Source: CAKMZU01 sp965248335 (GTDB lineage Bacteria > Pseudomonadota > Gammaproteobacteria > Pseudomonadales > DT-91). From it: a DNA stretch of 64,000 bases. Where the stretch lies: positions 1,488,001-1,552,000 of the forward strand of contig CBDFIY010000003.1 in NCBI GenBank assembly GCA_965248335.1, given 5' to 3'. A program made the position numbers and the translations under genes. Shown in pieces: positions 61,386 to 64,000 of this stretch; within the stretch, counting starts at the first letter, position 1, and the number at the start of each line of letters is the position of its first letter. A model generated the notes under the pieces. It was not told where the DNA came from. It made no database searches and saw nothing but the letters and a program-made list of their open reading frames with translations.

Positions 61386-62117
61386 ATGGGATTTGTAGAT
61401 GCACAAAATTTAGTGATTGATTTCCCCGTATTTTCGTCGCCTAGCCGTTCACTCAAAAATACCGTTTTAAATGCCACAACAGGCGGACGTTTAGCCAGTG
61501 GTGCGTTAAACCGTATGAGTGTGAGAGCGATTGATGATGTCACTTTTCGCTTGGATGTGGGTGATCGGTTGGGATTGGTTGGCCACAATGGATCAGGTAA
61601 AACGACGTTACTTCGGGCGCTTGCAGGTGCCTATGAGCCATCGGCAGGGAGATTAAAAACAAAAGGGCGTGTGATTTCTTTGCTGGATGTGTCGATGGGC
61701 ATGGAGCATGAGGCAACAGGGTTCGAAAATATTTTTTTGCGCGGCGTGATGATGGGCTTATCCACCAAAGAAATTAATGAGCGTGTGGCAGGTATTGCTG
61801 AATTTTCGGAGTTGGGCGAATATTTATCGATGCCGATACGGACGTATTCCAGCGGTATGATGTTGCGCCTTGCTTTTGCCGTATCAACCAGTGTACCTGC
61901 TGATATTTTACTGATGGATGAGTGGTTAAGTGTTGGTGATGCAGCATTTAACGAAAAGGCTGCCGAACGGTTAAAAACCTTGGTAGATAACGCGTCTATC
62001 TTGATTATGGCAACGCACTCACAGACACTGCTAAACGATGTGTGTAACAAAGCGTTTACTCTTGAAAAAGGACGTATTACGGATATTTTTACGCCGAACA
62101 AACTTACGCCACGTTAA
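61386..62117 (+). CDS. ABC polysaccharide exporter ATP-binding protein (Wzt/KpsT-like)
   Basis: 243 aa from the ATG at 61386. Walker A is VGHNGSGKTTLLRALAG, the signature is RTYSSGMMLRLAFAVS and Walker B is ADILLMDEWLSVGD. No C-terminal carbohydrate-binding domain is present, so it is of the short KpsT type rather than the long O9a Wzt type. It energises export through the preceding permease. Confidence 0.93.
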   Translation: MGFVDAQNLVIDFPVFSSPSRSLKNTVLNATTGGRLASGALNRMSVRAIDDVTFRLDVGDRLGLVGHNGSGKTTLLRALAGAYEPSAGRLKTKGRVISLLDVSMGMEHEATGFENIFLRGVMMGLSTKEINERVAGIAEFSELGEYLSMPIRTYSSGMMLRLAFAVSTSVPADILLMDEWLSVGDAAFNEKAAERLKTLVDNASILIMATHSQTLLNDVCNKAFTLEKGRITDIFTPNKLTPR

Positions 62118-62199
62118 CGTGTCGAAGAAAGAATTATTATCACACTACAGATGTTTCAGCATTGAACGATTTGCAGCCTTATGTATCCCAATGTACTTC

Positions 62200-62327
62200 T
62201 ATACCCATCGGAATTGGAGATGCAAGAAGGCGGCAAGCGAGCGAATCCCCATGAGCTTACAGTCGGTAAGTGATTGGGGTGAGCGAGCGCGGCCAACGCC
62301 CTTGCATCTTCAAGTGTGATGGGTATA
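62200..62327 (+). repeat. MITE copy H (128 bp, intact)
   Basis: It runs from TATACCCATCGGAATTGG to GTGTGATGGGTATA and lies in the 330-bp gap between the exporter ATPase and the DMT permease. Its interior is almost the same as that of copy B. Confidence 0.9.
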
Positions 62328-62447
62328 GCGATTTATTGTCACTTTTCCAAACCAACATGTATTCATCATCCATAATACAGATACGGGGATAAAATTTATT
62401 CGCTCCGGCTGCTGCACATTCATACTGGGGGTAATGTCATAAATAAA

Positions 62448-63347
62448 ATGGCACGAGATTTAAAAAACAACGCGACCTTTTTAGCGCTGTTGACAGTTTT
62501 GTTATGGTCGACAGTCGCTACAGCATTTAAGTTGGCGCTTAATCATTTAACCCCTTTACAGCTCGTTTTTTACGCAACACTGGTGAGTTGGCTTTTTTTC
62601 TTGTGTGTCGTTATTTATCAGAAGTCACTTAACCAAATTTTACCGCTATTTTTAACGAGGCCGTGGCTATGCTTTGTGTCGGGGGTACTCAATCCCTTTT
62701 TATACTTTTGGTTATTATTTGCAGGGTTTGCATTATTGCCTGCCCAGCAAGCACAAGCAATTAACTATACTTGGCCGTTAATTTTGAGCTTTTTGGTTGT
62801 GTTTACGGGTCAAAAATTGAGGCTTGTGGATGTTGTTGCATTGTTGATTGCTTATTTTGGCGTGTTGTTGATTGTGTCTCAAGGGCAAATAGATTTTCTT
62901 CAGCATACGAATATTTGGGGTGTGATACTGGTTTTCGCCAGTAATTTCCTTTGGGCTATCTATTGGTTAGTTCAGAGGCAGAGAAAAGGACATGCAGCCG
63001 TAGCTTTACTGGTGAGCTTTTCATTATGCTTGCCGGTTAATTTTATCGCTTTGATCTATTTCGAAGGCTTGGCACCTTTGTCGCTTAAAGGATTTTCATT
63101 AGCGGCATATGTCGGGTTGGTGGAAATGGGGTTTACGTATTTAGTATGGTTGCGCGCATTACAGTTAACGCGCAGCCTTGCCGTTACTAATCAAATTATT
63201 TTGTTAACACCTTTTGTTTCACTGTTTTTTATCGCTTTGTTTCTGCATGAACCTGTCACATGGATTTCTTTTTTGGGCTTAGCCATCATTGTTGGCGCTG
63301 TTGTTGTGCAAAAGCAGTTTCCCGAAAAGTTGAGAGGTACGTTTTAA
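62448..63347 (+). CDS. EamA/DMT-family permease (RhaT-like superfamily)
   Basis: 299 aa with ten predicted spans in two EamA repeats. The first half shows LLTVLLWSTVATAFKLAL and INYTWPLILSFLVVF, and the second shows WGVILVFASNFLWAIYWLVQ and LTPFVSLFFIALFLHEPVTW. Family members export or import amino acids, sugars or other metabolites; the substrate is unknown. It stands alone. Confidence 0.9.
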   Translation: MARDLKNNATFLALLTVLLWSTVATAFKLALNHLTPLQLVFYATLVSWLFFLCVVIYQKSLNQILPLFLTRPWLCFVSGVLNPFLYFWLLFAGFALLPAQQAQAINYTWPLILSFLVVFTGQKLRLVDVVALLIAYFGVLLIVSQGQIDFLQHTNIWGVILVFASNFLWAIYWLVQRQRKGHAAVALLVSFSLCLPVNFIALIYFEGLAPLSLKGFSLAAYVGLVEMGFTYLVWLRALQLTRSLAVTNQIILLTPFVSLFFIALFLHEPVTWISFLGLAIIVGAVVVQKQFPEKLRGTF

Positions 63348-63390
63348 TTGACGGGTACTTAACATGAGGTTTTCCGCGCATTAGTACGTA

Positions 63391-63445
63391 TATACCCATC
63401 ACACTTGAAGATGCAATGGCGTTGGCCGCTCTCACTCACCCTAAT
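63391..63445 (-). repeat. MITE copy I (left 55 bp), interrupted by a second ISAs1-family IS
   Basis: It starts TATACCCATCACACTTGAAG and follows the repeat through GTTGGCCGCTCTCACTCACC. It then breaks at 63446, where ISAs1-type end sequence begins. The other half would lie beyond the window. Confidence 0.85.
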
Positions 63446-64000
63446 CAGGGCCTCCTAGCACTTTTTGATCAGTGCATAAATTGACCGGAGAAAAGCATTT
63501 TCTCTCTGTATTTATCATTAATTGCACACCCCATAACTCGATGTTTCATCCCCTTTTTGCTTTGATCATTAAGTGTTAACAAATTCATACAGTGACGCTT
63601 TATTGTAGCAATATTGAGCCCAGCGGAATGAAGCTGGCAGTCATCTTCTTTAAAAGTAACATCTAACCGCCAATGCAGTTTATTTTCTATTTCCCAGTGT
63701 CCCCTAATGGCTTTCGCCGCATGCTTTGCATCAGGAGAGCGTGAGCTAATATACCAGGAAACTTCTTTAGACTCCCCTTTATTTGAAGACCGATGCCGCT
63801 CAACACGCACAGCCGAACTCAAGCCGCTCCAAGGTTTAGCCTTATCTACCCAGTCTGTTAATTCAAAGTGCTGATATTTCCTTATCTCTAATCGACCATG
63901 CCCTTTATTCGCCTCCTCAAAATATGAGGTCTTATTTTCTTCATAACCATCACGTTCAAGCTTGTGATGAAAAGCTTGGATTTCTTCCAGCAACCCCTGC
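63446..64000 (-). mobile_element. ISAs1-family insertion sequence, second type (left part)
   Basis: It begins with CAGGGCCTCCTAGCAC, sharing the CAGGGC tip of the first ISAs1 element but otherwise different. The rest contains the 3' part of its transposase and continues past the window end. It is inserted in MITE copy I. Confidence 0.85.
63469..64000 (-). CDS. ISAs1-family transposase, C-terminal part (partial)
   Basis: About 177 residues are visible and the frame is open to the window edge (QGLLEEIQAFHHK). The catalytic C-terminal block RGHWEIENKLHWRLDVTFKE is intact. The N-terminal half lies outside the window. The sequence is well diverged from the transposase at 6437-7582, so it is a distinct IS. 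Confidence 0.92.
   Translation of the reverse strand, partial: QGLLEEIQAFHHKLERDGYEENKTSYFEEANKGHGRLEIRKYQHFELTDWVDKAKPWSGLSSAVRVERHRSSNKGESKEVSWYISSRSPDAKHAAKAIRGHWEIENKLHWRLDVTFKEDDCQLHSAGLNIATIKRHCMNLLTLNDQSKKGMKHRVMGCAINDKYREKMLFSGQFMH

Noticed and set aside
9292..62327. CRISPR array or REP/BIME clusters
   Set aside because: The repeats are single, 128 bp long, kilobases apart and have transposon-like ends; no spacers or REP-type clusters are seen.

Overview
The window comes from a gammaproteobacterial chromosome of moderate, AT-leaning base composition. The best evidence is a conserved core block: ygfZ / sdhE-ygfX / nadB / rpoE-rseA-rseB-rseC / lepA-lepB-DUF4845-rnc-era (36993-48177). 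An E. coli-type cysK, mrp-dcd-slyD, dinG-yqcC and DUF349 genes agree with this. The genus cannot be fixed from sequence alone. The heavy load of insertion sequences and short repeats, and several orphan secreted proteins, suggest a genome that has been invaded by mobile DNA and may be host-associated or environmental; this is inference.

Layout. 1-6271: end of an ABC-2 exporter, cysK, a NYN-domain protein, an orphan secreted protein, an acyl-CoA synthetase and PsiE. 6388-7780: an ISAs1-family IS inside a 128-bp repeat. 7990-16305: a beta-lactamase-fold hydrolase, a SAM methyltransferase with an export signal, a TetR-MFP-RND efflux operon and a tiny basic protein. 16412-26208: an accessory zone with an ISAzo13-type IS, a secreted protein, a TonB receptor plus PepSY protein, another secreted protein, a Tn5/IS50-like IS nested in an IS200-type element, and an IS4-family IS. 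26338-30435: a DUF1329 lipoprotein with a coiled-coil extension, FklB and an LpxL-like acyltransferase. 30767-35428: a tight four-gene operon that I could not match to a described system, with a MotA/TolQ/ExbB channel protein, two different single-span ExbD-like proteins and a membrane-anchored protein with two tandem FGE-sulfatase domains. 35455-37005: a small secreted protein and an IS630. 36993-48177: the conserved block. 48236-64000: a secreted PLC/S1-P1-like protein, DUF349, DinG, YqcC, an orphan secreted protein, Mrp, Dcd, SlyD, a GT2 glycosyltransferase operon, an ABC polysaccharide exporter, a DMT permease and a second ISAs1 element.

Two dispersed patterns tie the window together. First, a 128-bp palindromic repeat with TATACC ends occurs nine times (intact, deleted or IS-interrupted). 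It behaves as a MITE, and its ends resemble those of the IS630 at 35906-37005, its likely source of transposase. Second, four orphan secreted-protein genes carry an upstream sequence of the form GAACTT(A)-N15-TCnnA, close to the sigma-E promoter; rpoE itself has a canonical version (GAACTT-N16-TCTAA). This suggests an envelope-stress regulon of lineage-specific secreted proteins.

No rRNA, tRNA, CRISPR array or complete prophage was seen.
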